NCBI GenBank assembly: GCA_030537765.1
Contig: JAUNVH010000002.1
Location: 17,002-81,001, forward strand
DNA length: 64,000 nt
Reading direction: 5' to 3'
Source of the DNA: Tissierellia bacterium
Lineage (GTDB): Bacteria; Bacillota; Clostridia; Tissierellales; Peptoniphilaceae
The first letter of the stretch is position 1. The number at the start of each line of letters is the position of its first letter. Below are positions 46,968-56,917 of the stretch, in pieces. The position numbers and the translations under genes were made by a program. The notes under the pieces are model-generated. The model was not told where the DNA came from, searched no databases, and worked only from the letters and a program-made list of their open reading frames with translations.

Positions 46968-47726
46968 ATGCAAATAATTATTGATGATAATTTAATAAAT
47001 TATTATGAATCTTTAAATGGAAAAGAAAATTTTATAATCTTACACGGATGGGGCGCAATGATTCAGACTGTTATGCCTATTATTAATCATTTAAAAAACA
47101 TTGGCAATGTCTATGCATTAGATTTGCCCGGCTTTGGAAAATCTTCCGAACCAAAAGAAGTCTGGGATTCTTATAAATATGCTGAAATTGTCGAGAAGTT
47201 TATTGCCAAAAAGAAAATAGATAATCCTATATTGATAGGCCATTCTTTTGGTGGAAAAATCTGTGCCATAATGGCGTCTTCGCCACAAAATAATGTGAAA
47301 AAATTGGTCTTAATAGATGCTTCGGGCATAAAACCAAAAAGAAAACTAGACTATTATATTAAGGTCTATACATTTAAATTGATGAAAAAATTCTACACAC
47401 TTTTTAACAGAGATAAAAAGTCTTTAGACAATTTCTACAAAAAATATGGCTCAGACGATTACAAAGCAGCCGATGGCATCATGAGAAAAATATTGGTGGG
47501 CGTTGTAAATGAAGACATAAAACCCATATTAAAAGATATTAAAGCAAAGACTCTTATCTTTTGGGGTTCTGATGACGATGCGACTCCTCTATATATGGCA
47601 GATGAATTTCATGTTGGAATAAAAAACAGTATACTTAAGATCGTTGATGGAGGGCATTATTCATATTTGGACCATCCAAATAAATTCAGAGAAACATTAG
47701 ACAGTTTTTTAGACATGGAGGAATAG
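46968..47726 (+). CDS. Alpha/beta-fold hydrolase
   Basis: 252 residues. The oxyanion segment LHGWGAM and the nucleophile elbow GHSFGGK (Ser93) are followed by a lid region, the acid Asp in FWGSDDDATP and the catalytic His in GGHYSYLDHP, a complete triad. The substrate cannot be told from sequence; members of this family include esterases, C-C hydrolases and lipases. It has no signal peptide. murF begins directly after its stop, so it shares a transcript with the wall-precursor genes, which may hint at a role near the envelope. Confidence 0.9.
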   Translation: MQIIIDDNLINYYESLNGKENFIILHGWGAMIQTVMPIINHLKNIGNVYALDLPGFGKSSEPKEVWDSYKYAEIVEKFIAKKKIDNPILIGHSFGGKICAIMASSPQNNVKKLVLIDASGIKPKRKLDYYIKVYTFKLMKKFYTLFNRDKKSLDNFYKKYGSDDYKAADGIMRKILVGVVNEDIKPILKDIKAKTLIFWGSDDDATPLYMADEFHVGIKNSILKIVDGGHYSYLDHPNKFRETLDSFLDMEE

Positions 47727-49235
47727 ATGTTTATTATTGCAATTGTTGCAGCAATTATAGAAATGCTGATTTTAAAATCGCGAAGTTTAGAAAGCTTACA
47801 TATTTTACAATTGGAAGCTTATGAAAATTTGCGCTATAAAAGATGGCTAGATGGAAATAGAGAATTGATTATGAGCTTTGACAAAAAGATACCTGATGAC
47901 AAATCTCCGCTAGTTATGACAGACAGGGCAAAGAGACTTTATAAAACCCATATTGTAACTACGATGGCGATAGTATTTATCTTGTCCTTTCTCTTTAGCT
48001 TGATTATCAAAAACCTTATAATTAATGTTATAATAGCCGCATTAATTATTTTTGCTATATATTATTTTATACCGTATATTATGCTTTTGTCTAATACGAT
48101 AAATAAACCGTATGAAAACAAAATAAATATGGGCTTTTATAATCAGGCCAAATCAAAAATTAAATCTTTACAAGGAGAAGGCCTCAATGTAATTGGAATA
48201 ACAGGCTCTTTTGGAAAGACTAGCACAAAATTTATTTGTTCGCAAATACTTGAAGAAAAGTTTAATGTTTTAAATACTCCTTCTTCTTTTAATACTCCTA
48301 TGGGTCTTTCTAAAATTATTAATAATGATCTGAATACTGAAAATGAAGTATTTGTTGCGGAACTAGGTGCTGACAAAATTGGTGAAATAGATGAAGTCGC
48401 CAAATTAGTTCAACCTCATATTGGAATTATAACTGGAATCGGCCCTGCTCATTTACAGAGTTTCAAATCTATAGACAATATAATAAAGACTAAATATGAA
48501 TTGATAGAAGCATTGCCTCCCGACGGAATTGCCATATTTAATTATGATAATGAATATATTAAAAGAATGGCAGATAAGACTTTCAAAGAAAAAGTTTTGT
48601 ATGGAATGAATGATACTGAAAAATTAGATATATATGCAAAAGATATTGAAGTTGGTGAATTTGGTTCGAAATTTACTTTAGTCACAAAGAATGGTTCAAT
48701 AGATTGCCAAACTAAGCTATTAGGCAAACATAATATATCTAATCTATTAGGTGCAGCTGCTGCAGCTTTGAAGCTAGGAATGAGCTTAGAAGAAATAAAA
48801 AATGGTATAAAAAAGACGGAACCGATAGACCATAGATTAAGTCTTATGAGACCTGATAATGGACTTATAATAATAGATGATACATTTAATTCTAATCCAG
48901 TAGGCTTCAGAGCAGCTTTAGAAGTTTTAAATAGCTTTAAAGATGGACAAAAAATCATTATAACACCAGGCATGGTAGAACTGGGAGATAAAGAAGCAGA
49001 AGAAAACTTTTTGCTCGGAGGAGAAATATCTAGAGTTTGCGACTATGCAATTTTAGTTGGAATAAAAAAGACAGAGCCAATTTACAATGGCTTAATTGAA
49101 AATAAATTTAATAAGAATAAGATTTTTAGGGCAAAAAATCTAGACGAAGGCGTGGCGTTTTTAAATAAGATTGTAAAAGCAGGTGATGTGGTTCTTTTCG
49201 AAAACGACCTGCCAGATAATTATACGGAGGGATAA
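47727..49235 (+). CDS. murF: MurF-like UDP-MurNAc-tripeptide--D-Ala-D-Ala ligase with membrane N-terminus
   Basis: 502 residues. The Mur-ligase P-loop GITGSFGKTSTK lies at about residue 160, then the AELGADKIGEIDEV segment, the central TGIGPAHLQSFKSI and the C-terminal LIIDDTFNSNPVGFRAAL. It joins D-Ala-D-Ala to the UDP-muramyl tripeptide. Unlike standard MurF, the first ~150 residues contain an N-terminal helix and a pair of membrane helices (~72-115), so the enzyme is probably membrane-bound, and the usual N-terminal UDP-substrate domain is not obvious. ddl, which makes its dipeptide substrate, follows directly. The ATG abuts the hydrolase stop, with GGAGG upstream. Confidence 0.88.
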   Translation: MFIIAIVAAIIEMLILKSRSLESLHILQLEAYENLRYKRWLDGNRELIMSFDKKIPDDKSPLVMTDRAKRLYKTHIVTTMAIVFILSFLFSLIIKNLIINVIIAALIIFAIYYFIPYIMLLSNTINKPYENKINMGFYNQAKSKIKSLQGEGLNVIGITGSFGKTSTKFICSQILEEKFNVLNTPSSFNTPMGLSKIINNDLNTENEVFVAELGADKIGEIDEVAKLVQPHIGIITGIGPAHLQSFKSIDNIIKTKYELIEALPPDGIAIFNYDNEYIKRMADKTFKEKVLYGMNDTEKLDIYAKDIEVGEFGSKFTLVTKNGSIDCQTKLLGKHNISNLLGAAAAALKLGMSLEEIKNGIKKTEPIDHRLSLMRPDNGLIIIDDTFNSNPVGFRAALEVLNSFKDGQKIIITPGMVELGDKEAEENFLLGGEISRVCDYAILVGIKKTEPIYNGLIENKFNKNKIFRAKNLDEGVAFLNKIVKAGDVVLFENDLPDNYTEG

Positions 49236-49236
49236 A

Positions 49237-50433
49237 ATGAAAAACATTGCTGTAATTTTAGGTGGAAGAAGTGTTGAGCATGATGTTAGCATAATTACCG
49301 GTATGCAGATTGTTGAAAATATGGATAGAACAAAGTATAATCCGATTGCTATCTATATTGACAAAGAGGGCAATTGGTATACTTCAGATGAGCTTTTAAA
49401 TATTGAAAGCTATAAAAATAAAGATAAGAGTTCTTACAAAAGAATATATTTAAACCCTCAATATAATGACAGATTTATATATGTAAAAGAGAAAAAAGAA
49501 GTAAGTGGCGGCTTATTTAAAGCTCCGACAATTTGCGAAGAACTGGTTCCTTATAAAAGAATCGACTGTGCAGTATTGGCTCTTCATGGCACAAATGGAG
49601 AAGATGGAAGCGTGCAGGGGCTATTAGAAACATTGGGCATACCTTATTCTGGTCCAGGAATTTTAGGATCTGCAAGCGGAATGGATAAAATTTTGATGAA
49701 AGATGTTTATAATCATTATAAAATCCCAACAGTCGAATATAAATGGTTTTATAGAAGCTCATGGAAAGATGCAAATGAAAAGATAATTTCTGGAATTGAA
49801 GAATCATTTGACTATCCAGTATTTGTAAAGCCTGCAAATTTGGGCTCAAGCATTGGAATTACAAAAGCTAATAATCGGGAAGAATTGATCAATGCCGTCG
49901 AAGTTGCAATGTTTTATGATAGAAAAATTATAATCGAAAGAGCTATAACTAATGGAAGAGAAATAAATTGCGCCGTACTTGGCTTTGAAGACAATCTAGA
50001 AACTTCACTTTTGGAAGAGCCCGTAGGCTGGGAAGATTTGCTCACATTTGATGAAAAATATCTTACGAAAGGCTCTGGCCATGAAGGCGATGAAATGCAC
50101 AATAGAATTATTCCTGCACAAGTTGACGAAAAAATCCAAAAGGAAATTGAAAGACTTGCAAAAATGGCATTTAATGTACTAGACTGCGCAGGCACAGCTA
50201 GAATTGATTTTTTACTAGATGAAGATGAAAATATCTATGTAAATGAAATAAATACATTGCCTGGCTCAATGGGCTTTTATCTATGGGAAAAAAAGGGCAT
50301 TGAATTTAAAGAATTGATCGATAGATTGATAGAAATTGCAGAACAAAGACAGCTTGATAAAGACAAGAGTATGTTCACATTCGATTCTAATTTGCTAAAT
50401 AAAACTAGCTACGGGGCAAAAACTGGCAAATAA
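49237..50433 (+). CDS. ddl: D-alanine--D-alanine ligase
   Basis: 398 residues. Makes the D-Ala-D-Ala dipeptide for peptidoglycan. N-terminal AVILGGRSVEHDVSIITG, LHGTNGEDGSVQGLLETLGIPYSG, the ATP-grasp segment FVKPANLGSSIGITKA and the metal-binding end NEINTLPGSMGFYLWE are intact. It is longer than the ~300-residue E. coli DdlB, like many Bacillota Ddl proteins. The ATG at 49237 with CGGAGG before it is the start; a reading from 49183 would run through the murF tail. The dipeptide rather than depsipeptide specificity is assumed, with no van cluster nearby. Confidence 0.95.
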   Translation: MKNIAVILGGRSVEHDVSIITGMQIVENMDRTKYNPIAIYIDKEGNWYTSDELLNIESYKNKDKSSYKRIYLNPQYNDRFIYVKEKKEVSGGLFKAPTICEELVPYKRIDCAVLALHGTNGEDGSVQGLLETLGIPYSGPGILGSASGMDKILMKDVYNHYKIPTVEYKWFYRSSWKDANEKIISGIEESFDYPVFVKPANLGSSIGITKANNREELINAVEVAMFYDRKIIIERAITNGREINCAVLGFEDNLETSLLEEPVGWEDLLTFDEKYLTKGSGHEGDEMHNRIIPAQVDEKIQKEIERLAKMAFNVLDCAGTARIDFLLDEDENIYVNEINTLPGSMGFYLWEKKGIEFKELIDRLIEIAEQRQLDKDKSMFTFDSNLLNKTSYGAKTGK

Positions 50434-50498
50434 ATATTAAGAAATTACTAAATTTGTTAATAAATATCTAAATATATGTTCCAAGCTCATTTTTTGGG

Positions 50499-50504
50499 TA
50501 TAAT
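50499..50504 (+). promoter_or_regulatory. -10 box of the SLH-protein gene
   Basis: A perfect TATAAT lies 31 bases before the TTG start. No convincing -35 box is visible at 16-18 bases. Confidence 0.45.
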
Positions 50505-50534
50505 ATACTTAACAAAATGAAGGAGGTTTCAAAA

Positions 50535-52103
50535 TTGAAAAAGAAAATACTTAGCTTAACATTAGCAATAGTGATGACACTAGGTATGGCAGTAAGTGCA
50601 TTGGCAGATTTTTCAGACACTTCTGAGCATTGGGCAAAATCTAATATCGATTGGGCAATCTCCCAAGGCTTAGTTAGAGGCGATGGAGATGGTAAATTTA
50701 GACCAAATGATCCAATCTCTAAAGTAGAATTTTATGCGATAATTAACAGATTTATTGGAGCAGAAAAAGAAGCAAACGTACCATTTAATGATATCAAAGC
50801 TACTGATTGGTATTATAAAGATGTGGCCAAAGCTATAGGAGCAGGCTATATAAGCGGAACTCCAAAAGAAGCATTGATTCCAAAAGATTATATAAAAAGA
50901 GGAAATGCCTTTAGAATCTTGGCGCATGTATATAATATAAACCATGATGTAGAATATGCTAATAGCTTCAAAGATGCAAATCAAACTACAAGATTAGAAA
51001 ATGGAGCAATAGGAGGGCTTGCAAAAGCTGGGATTATTTCAGGCTATGAAGATAATACGATAAGACCTATGGCAACAATTTCTAGAGCTGAACTTTGCAA
51101 GATTTTAAATATTGCAAATGACAAACTTGGCAAGGCAAATGTAAATAGAAAACCTGTAAATGTGCCTAAAAAAGATATAGTTACAAAACCTGATGGAACA
51201 ACTAGCTCATTGGCTTATTATAAGGGCAAGTATTATACAATGGAAGAACTTCAAAGAGTGTTGCACAGAGATTATAGTGAATATTACTCAGGAAATATTC
51301 CATTGAAATATGGAGATAGAACTGTAAAATTTGTCGTAACAGATAAATATGGTAAAGAAATTTCGAGCCCTACAATTAGAATTAGTAGCTTTTATTCAAG
51401 CTATGCAAATTTGAATTCTAATACAGTGAATCTAACCGATGGTAATTACTATTTTGAAATTTCAAAACCTGGATTTGAAAGGTTTACAGGTACATTTGAT
51501 ATCAGAGGCAAAGATAGAGAAATTAAAGTTGTATTGCTTCCAACTGGCTCTAGATATGATGATTATAATTGCGAATATTACGGTGGCTGCGAATATGGAC
51601 CAGACCATGTGAAAGTCATATATGTAGATAATTATGGAAATGAAATTGCTTCTCCTGATTATAGAAGAGGCTATCATGGCTCTACAATTACCGTGTATTC
51701 AAAATTTATCCCGGGCTATCGTCTAGTCTCGAAAGATGGAGTTAAACAATATATCTATAGAAACAGCGATAATACTGTTAAATTTGAATATGTAAGAGAT
51801 CCTAACTACACAATCCCTGATTCATGGAATGGCTATCCACCATATTGGTACAATCCGGATGAATACTGGGGAGATAACAAAATAAATTATGAAGTGAAAA
51901 TGTCGGGAACTACTTCAAAAGATTTAGAACGTCAACTAAATCAATTATTCCCACATATTACTTTTGTAGACATCTCATCAAATACACCTACTGTTTACAG
52001 TCCGATAAAATATATTCATGGATATTATAGCGGATATTCATGTGACCATGGTTATTGTGGCTGGAATCAATCGATTCCCGTCATTGTTAGAGTAATAAAA
52101 TAA
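50535..52103 (+). CDS. S-layer-homology (SLH) surface protein
   Basis: 522 residues. The TTG start at 50535 has AAGGAGGT 8 bases before it; the ATG at 50517 overlaps that site. A signal peptide (KKKILSLTLAIVMTLGMAVSALA) is followed by three SLH repeats (~25-195: DFSDTSEHWAKSNIDWAISQ, VPFNDIKATDWYYKDVAKAI, SFKDANQTTRLENGAIGGLA) that bind pyruvylated wall polymers. The C-terminal half is beta-rich, with two related domains beginning TVKFVVTDKYGKE and HVKVIYVDNYGNE, and Tyr/Cys-rich stretches (YNCEYYGGCEYG, SCDHGYCGW). No enzyme motif is seen; a structural or adhesive role is likely. Confidence 0.9.
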   Translation: MKKKILSLTLAIVMTLGMAVSALADFSDTSEHWAKSNIDWAISQGLVRGDGDGKFRPNDPISKVEFYAIINRFIGAEKEANVPFNDIKATDWYYKDVAKAIGAGYISGTPKEALIPKDYIKRGNAFRILAHVYNINHDVEYANSFKDANQTTRLENGAIGGLAKAGIISGYEDNTIRPMATISRAELCKILNIANDKLGKANVNRKPVNVPKKDIVTKPDGTTSSLAYYKGKYYTMEELQRVLHRDYSEYYSGNIPLKYGDRTVKFVVTDKYGKEISSPTIRISSFYSSYANLNSNTVNLTDGNYYFEISKPGFERFTGTFDIRGKDREIKVVLLPTGSRYDDYNCEYYGGCEYGPDHVKVIYVDNYGNEIASPDYRRGYHGSTITVYSKFIPGYRLVSKDGVKQYIYRNSDNTVKFEYVRDPNYTIPDSWNGYPPYWYNPDEYWGDNKINYEVKMSGTTSKDLERQLNQLFPHITFVDISSNTPTVYSPIKYIHGYYSGYSCDHGYCGWNQSIPVIVRVIK

Positions 52104-52109
52104 GTTTTT

Positions 52110-52147
52110 ACCGATTCCTAAATTCTAAATTTAGGGATCGGTTTTTT
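52110..52147 (+). terminator. Terminator of the SLH-protein gene
   Basis: ACCGATTCCTAAAT (52110-52123) pairs with ATTTAGGGATCGGT (52129-52142) with one T-G pair, followed by six T residues. Confidence 0.93.
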
Positions 52148-52200
52148 ATTTGTAATATTATAAAAAATTTGGTATTATATAAATTAATACGGAGAAAAAG

Positions 52201-54117
52201 ATGCAAGAAAAAAATAATACCATAGAAACTAAAACATATTACTCTAAGCAGAAGAAAATGCAAAATAATTTTTCAAAAGCATCAAATATATCTTTAATAT
52301 TATGGTGCGGGTTTCAAATAATATTTAATCTGATTCCAATAATTGATCCAATAAGTTTTAGAGCATTGCACACTGCATTATTGATTATGTTTGCACTAAT
52401 TTTTATAAATAATGAGTCTAAATTAAATTATAGATTTATATTCTCGTCCTTAAGCACAGTACCCTTTATATATTTTATAATAAAATATCCCAAAATAGTA
52501 TTAAAAGGCGGCGTTTTGTCTACTTTTGATATTTTAATAGCTTCAATCTGTATTTTATTATTGCTATTAGTAGCGTTTTGGAATAATCGCAATATGTTTT
52601 ATATTGCATTAATATTTTTATTATATATTATATTTGGAAAATTTATTCCCATGCCTTTGGGTCACAATGGATTTTCAATATACAGAATTTTAAAGCATTT
52701 AGTTTGGGGCAGCCAAGGCATATTTGGAATTGGAGCATCTGTAAGCTCAAGCTATATATTTTTATTTATTCTCTTTGGCAGCTTTTTAAAACATTCAGGT
52801 TTTAGCGATTTGATTAACGATATATCAATATCGGCATTTGGCAATAGCCCCGGAGCACCGGCTAAAGTATCCATATTGGCATCGGCTTTTATGGGCATGA
52901 TAAATGGAAGTGCAGTTGCAAATGTCAGCACTACGGGGACAATAACTATACCGCTTATGAAAAAAGCTGGATATGATAAAGAATATGCTTGTGCAGTCGA
53001 GGCAGTTGCATCTACGGGAGGGCAATTTTGCCCACCGATAATGGGAGCGGTTGGATTTATTATGGCTGAATTTTTAGGCATATCTTATTTAAAAGTAATG
53101 TTAGCTGCCATAATTCCTGCATTTTTATTTTACTTTAGTCTAATGGTTGCCGTTCACTTAGAGGCGCAGAAGAAAAATTTAAATAATAAAATATATAATA
53201 GGCAGAATATTTCATCCATATTGAAAGATAGAGGCCATCTTTTATTGCCTGTAATAATAATGATTGGTATTATAATAAAAGGATATTCTCCTATATATGC
53301 GGCTATATTTGGAATCATTGCCACTATTTTGTCTTCTTATTTAAAAAAAGAAACTGCAATGACTAAAAGCACAATTATTGAGGCCATAATTGAAGGTTCC
53401 AAAGCTGCAATCAAAGTGGGCATTCCATGTATTATGATAGGTATAATAATTGGAGTCGTATCTTTAAGTTCTTTGGGATTGAATTTTGGAAATTTTATAT
53501 TAAATAATGCCAAAAATTTAAATATTTTTGTGGTAGGCTTTCTAGTAATGATTATGAGTACGATTTTGGGAATGGGTGTGCCTGGCGTTGCGGCTTATGT
53601 AATAGTTAGTGCAGTCGCAGTACCAATTTTGATAAGAAGTGGAGCAAATGAGCTAAGCGTGCATATGTTTTGTCTCATATATGCCTGTTTGTCGAATATA
53701 ACTCCGCCTGTGGCAATTAGTTCATACATGGCAGCAGGTATCGGCGGGGCAGATGAAAATTTAACATCATTAAAAGCAGTCAAACTTGGTCTTGTGGGTT
53801 TTATTATTCCATTTTTCTTTTTAAAAACTCCGCAACTATTGATTGGAGCCGTGCCAAATATTAGTATTTTAGAAAGTTCTAGAATAATAATTATGGCAAT
53901 AATCGGTGTATATGCATTGACAATTTCAATTTCAGGCTTTTTAAAAACAAAACTATCGTATATAATTAGAATAATGCTATTTTTGATTGGCTGTTTAATG
54001 ATTGAAAGCTCAGTAATTACTGATATTATCGGATTAATAGCATTTATATTAATTTTTATATATCATATTAAATTAAAAAATATCTCAAATGAGAATCAAA
54101 AGGTGAATTATGAATAA
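52201..54117 (+). CDS. TRAP transporter fused permease (TAXI type, DctQM)
   Basis: 638 residues with about 16-18 membrane helices. It is the fused small-plus-large membrane subunit of a TAXI-class TRAP transporter, a secondary (ion-driven) importer that works with a solute-binding protein. Conserved large-subunit blocks are GSAVANVSTTGTITIPLMKKAGY, ASTGGQFCPPIMGAVGF, GMGVPGVAAYVIVSAVAVPIL and NITPPVAISSYMAAGI. The start follows ACGGAG. The binding-protein gene overlaps its 3' end by 8 bases; in most TAXI systems that gene comes first. The ligand is unknown (relatives take up dicarboxylates or glutamate-like acids). Confidence 0.92.
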   Translation: MQEKNNTIETKTYYSKQKKMQNNFSKASNISLILWCGFQIIFNLIPIIDPISFRALHTALLIMFALIFINNESKLNYRFIFSSLSTVPFIYFIIKYPKIVLKGGVLSTFDILIASICILLLLLVAFWNNRNMFYIALIFLLYIIFGKFIPMPLGHNGFSIYRILKHLVWGSQGIFGIGASVSSSYIFLFILFGSFLKHSGFSDLINDISISAFGNSPGAPAKVSILASAFMGMINGSAVANVSTTGTITIPLMKKAGYDKEYACAVEAVASTGGQFCPPIMGAVGFIMAEFLGISYLKVMLAAIIPAFLFYFSLMVAVHLEAQKKNLNNKIYNRQNISSILKDRGHLLLPVIIMIGIIIKGYSPIYAAIFGIIATILSSYLKKETAMTKSTIIEAIIEGSKAAIKVGIPCIMIGIIIGVVSLSSLGLNFGNFILNNAKNLNIFVVGFLVMIMSTILGMGVPGVAAYVIVSAVAVPILIRSGANELSVHMFCLIYACLSNITPPVAISSYMAAGIGGADENLTSLKAVKLGLVGFIIPFFFLKTPQLLIGAVPNISILESSRIIIMAIIGVYALTISISGFLKTKLSYIIRIMLFLIGCLMIESSVITDIIGLIAFILIFIYHIKLKNISNENQKVNYE

Positions 54118-55063
54118 AAAACGAATTATAATATTGGCAGTTTTAATATTGATTTTGACAGCTTGTAAGGCTGAAGATAAGGCGAATATAAATATGCCAA
54201 CTGCGGCGACGACTGGAGCATTATATCCTTTGGGTTCAGCTCTTGCAAATCTATGGAATCAAAATATTGAAAATATAAATGTATCGGCTCAAGCTTCTGA
54301 CGGAGGTATTGATAATTTGAATCTACTTAGCATTGGGGAAGCTCAAGTGAGTATGGCAGTAATTTCGAATGTTAGAGATTCTTATTTAGGACTTGGTAAA
54401 TTTGAGAACAATAAAAATCCTGACTTGAGAATTATAGCAGGTCTTTATTTAAATCCAAATCAAGTCGTAGTTTCAAAGACACAGAATATAAATAGTCTTT
54501 CAGATTTAAAAGACAAGCGCTTCGTCTCAGGAGCGCCTGGCTCAACAACTGAAGAAGAAGCTGGAATTCATTTAAAGGCTAGTGGTTTAAACTATCCCGA
54601 AGATTTAAAAATTCAAAATGTCGGCTTTACCGAAGCAGTGGATCTTATGCGAAATAAAATGGCTGATGGATGTTGGATAATGGCGGGCATTCCCAATTCT
54701 GCAGTCGAACAATTGCTTATGACTACAGATTCTAAATTGATATCTATTGAAGACGATATTTTTGAAAAATTGAAAGCCGAGTATCCGTTTTATATAAGAT
54801 ATGAAATTCCGGCAAATACTTATGAAAAACAAAGCGAAACAATCTATACAACTGCAATAAAAATGGTCATGTTTACAGATAAGAATTTAGATGAATCTAT
54901 TGTCTATGAAATGACTAAAGTATTTTGGGAAAACTTAGATGAGCTTTCAAAGACTAATAAAATGCTAAAAGATTTAGATATTAATACGACACTAAAAGAT
55001 TTGGCAGATATTCCAATTCATGACGGCGCAATGAAATATTACAAAGAGATGGGTCTAAAATAG
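54110..55063 (+). CDS. TAXI-family TRAP solute-binding lipoprotein
   Basis: 317 residues. A lipoprotein signal with lipobox LTAC (Cys19) tethers it outside the membrane. The TAXI hallmark is seen in ATTGALYPLGSALANLW and the following ASDGGIDNLNLLSIGEAQVSMAV, then the hinge region SLSDLKDKRFVSGAPGSTTEEEA. It captures the substrate for the permease encoded just upstream. The start overlaps that gene by 8 bases. rho follows after 9 bases, preceded by GGAGGAAG, so read-through into rho is likely. Confidence 0.92.
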   Translation: MNKKRIIILAVLILILTACKAEDKANINMPTAATTGALYPLGSALANLWNQNIENINVSAQASDGGIDNLNLLSIGEAQVSMAVISNVRDSYLGLGKFENNKNPDLRIIAGLYLNPNQVVVSKTQNINSLSDLKDKRFVSGAPGSTTEEEAGIHLKASGLNYPEDLKIQNVGFTEAVDLMRNKMADGCWIMAGIPNSAVEQLLMTTDSKLISIEDDIFEKLKAEYPFYIRYEIPANTYEKQSETIYTTAIKMVMFTDKNLDESIVYEMTKVFWENLDELSKTNKMLKDLDINTTLKDLADIPIHDGAMKYYKEMGLK

Positions 55064-55072
55064 GAGGAAGAA

Positions 55073-56833
55073 ATGAGTGATAAAGTAAATAATAGCAAAT
55101 ATAATATGGATATCTTGGGTGACAAGACTTATGATGATTTGCAAAATATAGCAAAATTATTGGGACTTAGAGTCGAAAAAGATGCATCTAAATCTGATTT
55201 AATCGAAATTATTTCAGCGAAAAACATTAATTCAGACATAAAAAAAGGTGATATCAAAGATTATAATAACGAAGATTTAAATCAAATGACAGTTATTAGA
55301 ATGAGAGAAGTCGCCAAAGAATTGGGCATAAATTCTGCATATAAATATAAAAAAGATGAATTGAAAGAAAAAATATTAGAAAAGTTAAATTCAAAAGAAG
55401 ACTCAATAGATTTGAAGAGCTTAAAGCTCACTAAATTGAGAGAAATGGCCGAAAAGCTTGGAATTGATAAACCTTATCTATATAAGAAAGACGAATTAAT
55501 CGATAGCATAAAAAAGAAACAGATATTAACTGCTGACGAAGATCATTTTGATGATAATTATACTAAAGATTATGATATCGTAGATGAAGACGATGAAATA
55601 GACAAAAAAGAAGATTCCAAAGAAAGCATAACTGCAGCCGAATTGGAAGGCATAAATATGGAGGATCTTTCAGATAATACGACCAGTATTTTAGAAAGTA
55701 TGGAGGATTTCAATTATGTCAGCGGCATCTTAGAAGTATTACAAGATGGCTATGGTTTTTTAAGACGTGAAAATTATATGCCAAGCGTTGGAGATGTCTA
55801 TCTATCGCCTTCACAAATTAGAAGATTTAGATTAAAGACGGGCGATAAAGTTGTGGGAGTTGTGAAACCACCGACAGAAACAGAAAAATTTAATGCGATT
55901 TTATATATTCGTTCTGTAAATGGTTATAGTCCCGATACTGCCACTACTAGACATAATTTTGATAATCTCACCCCAATCTATCCTAAAGAGAGAATAAATC
56001 TTGCTACAAACAAATCTACTCTCGCAACTAGACTCATAGATTTGGTTGCACCTTTGGGAAAAGGCCAAAGAGGTCTTATAGTATCGCAGCCTAAATCAGG
56101 AAAAACTACATTATTAAAGATGATTGCAAAGGCGATTGAAGAAAATCATCCCGATATGGAACTTATAATCCTATTAATAGATGAGCGTCCAGAAGAAGTC
56201 ACTGATATGCAAAGAAGCGTCAGAGGAGATGTCGTTTATTCTACATTCGATGAGCAACCAAAAAATCATACGAAGGCAGCAGAAATGGTATTAGAACGCG
56301 CTAAGAGGCTTGCAGAACATGGAAAAGATGTAGTAATATTATTAGATTCAATAACTAGGCTTGCAAGAGCTTATAATCTCGTCATTCCTCCATCGGGCAG
56401 AACTTTGTCTGGAGGTTTAGATCCGCTTTCAATGTATAAGCCTAAAAGATTTTTTGGTGCCGCCAGAAATATAGAAGAAGGTGGAAGTATTACAATTTTA
56501 GCAACTGCACTTGTCGAAACAGGTTCTCGCATGGATGATATTATATACGAAGAATTTAAAGGCACAGGCAATATGGAAATTCATCTAGATAGAAAACTTT
56601 CCGAAAGAAGAATTTTCCCGGCTATCGACATTTACAAATCAGGCACTAGGAAAGAAGAATTATTGTTAACTAAAGAAGAATTGAGTATTATGATGGAAAC
56701 TAGAAGGGCAATGTCTGAACTGTCTACTCAAGATGTAACTGAATTCATATTAGATGCCATGCTTAAAACTGATAATAATCGAGAATTTTTAAATAGAATT
56801 AAGCGTTCAGGTTTTTTGAAATATATAGATTAA
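55073..56833 (+). CDS. rho: Transcription termination factor Rho with three N-terminal SAP-like repeats
   Basis: 586 residues, well over the 419 of E. coli Rho. The C-terminal ~400 residues are standard: the RNA-binding cold-shock-like domain ([26 protein letters not shown]), Walker [30 protein letters not shown], Walker [18 protein letters not shown] and the R-loop [20 protein letters not shown]. The first ~150 residues hold three related helical units (about 18-48, 72-105, 118-150) with the pattern LRExAKxLGI...YKKDEL, like the Rho-N/SAP fold. An acidic linker (~155-205) joins them to the core. Start follows TAGGAGGAAG. Confidence 0.96.
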   Translation: MSDKVNNSKYNMDILGDKTYDDLQNIAKLLGLRVEKDASKSDLIEIISAKNINSDIKKGDIKDYNNEDLNQMTVIRMREVAKELGINSAYKYKKDELKEKILEKLNSKEDSIDLKSLKLTKLREMAEKLGIDKPYLYKKDELIDSIKKKQILTADEDHFDDNYTKDYDIVDEDDEIDKKEDSKESITAAELEGINMEDLSDNTTSILESMEDFNYVSGILEVLQDGYGFLRRENYMPSVGDVYLSPSQIRRFRLKTGDKVVGVVKPPTETEKFNAILYIRSVNGYSPDTATTRHNFDNLTPIYPKERINLATNKSTLATRLIDLVAPLGKGQRGLIVSQPKSGKTTLLKMIAKAIEENHPDMELIILLIDERPEEVTDMQRSVRGDVVYSTFDEQPKNHTKAAEMVLERAKRLAEHGKDVVILLDSITRLARAYNLVIPPSGRTLSGGLDPLSMYKPKRFFGAARNIEEGGSITILATALVETGSRMDDIIYEEFKGTGNMEIHLDRKLSERRIFPAIDIYKSGTRKEELLLTKEELSIMMETRRAMSELSTQDVTEFILDAMLKTDNNREFLNRIKRSGFLKYID

Positions 56834-56840
56834 AAAAGTG

Positions 56841-56869
56841 TTGAAGTCGTCATTTAATTATGATATACT
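56841..56869 (+). promoter_or_regulatory. Promoter of rpmE
   Basis: TTGAAG (56841-56846) and TATACT (56864-56869) are 17 bases apart, 49 bases before the rpmE start and just after the rho stop. Confidence 0.7.
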
Positions 56870-56917
56870 TGTGTAGTTAATGGGATAATGATGATTTAAA
56901 TATAAGAGGTGAAAACG

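Noticed and set aside
49183..49236. Longer start for D-alanine--D-alanine ligase
   Set aside because: It would overlap the end of murF and lacks a ribosome site; the ATG at 49237 follows CGGAGG and begins with the family N-terminus.
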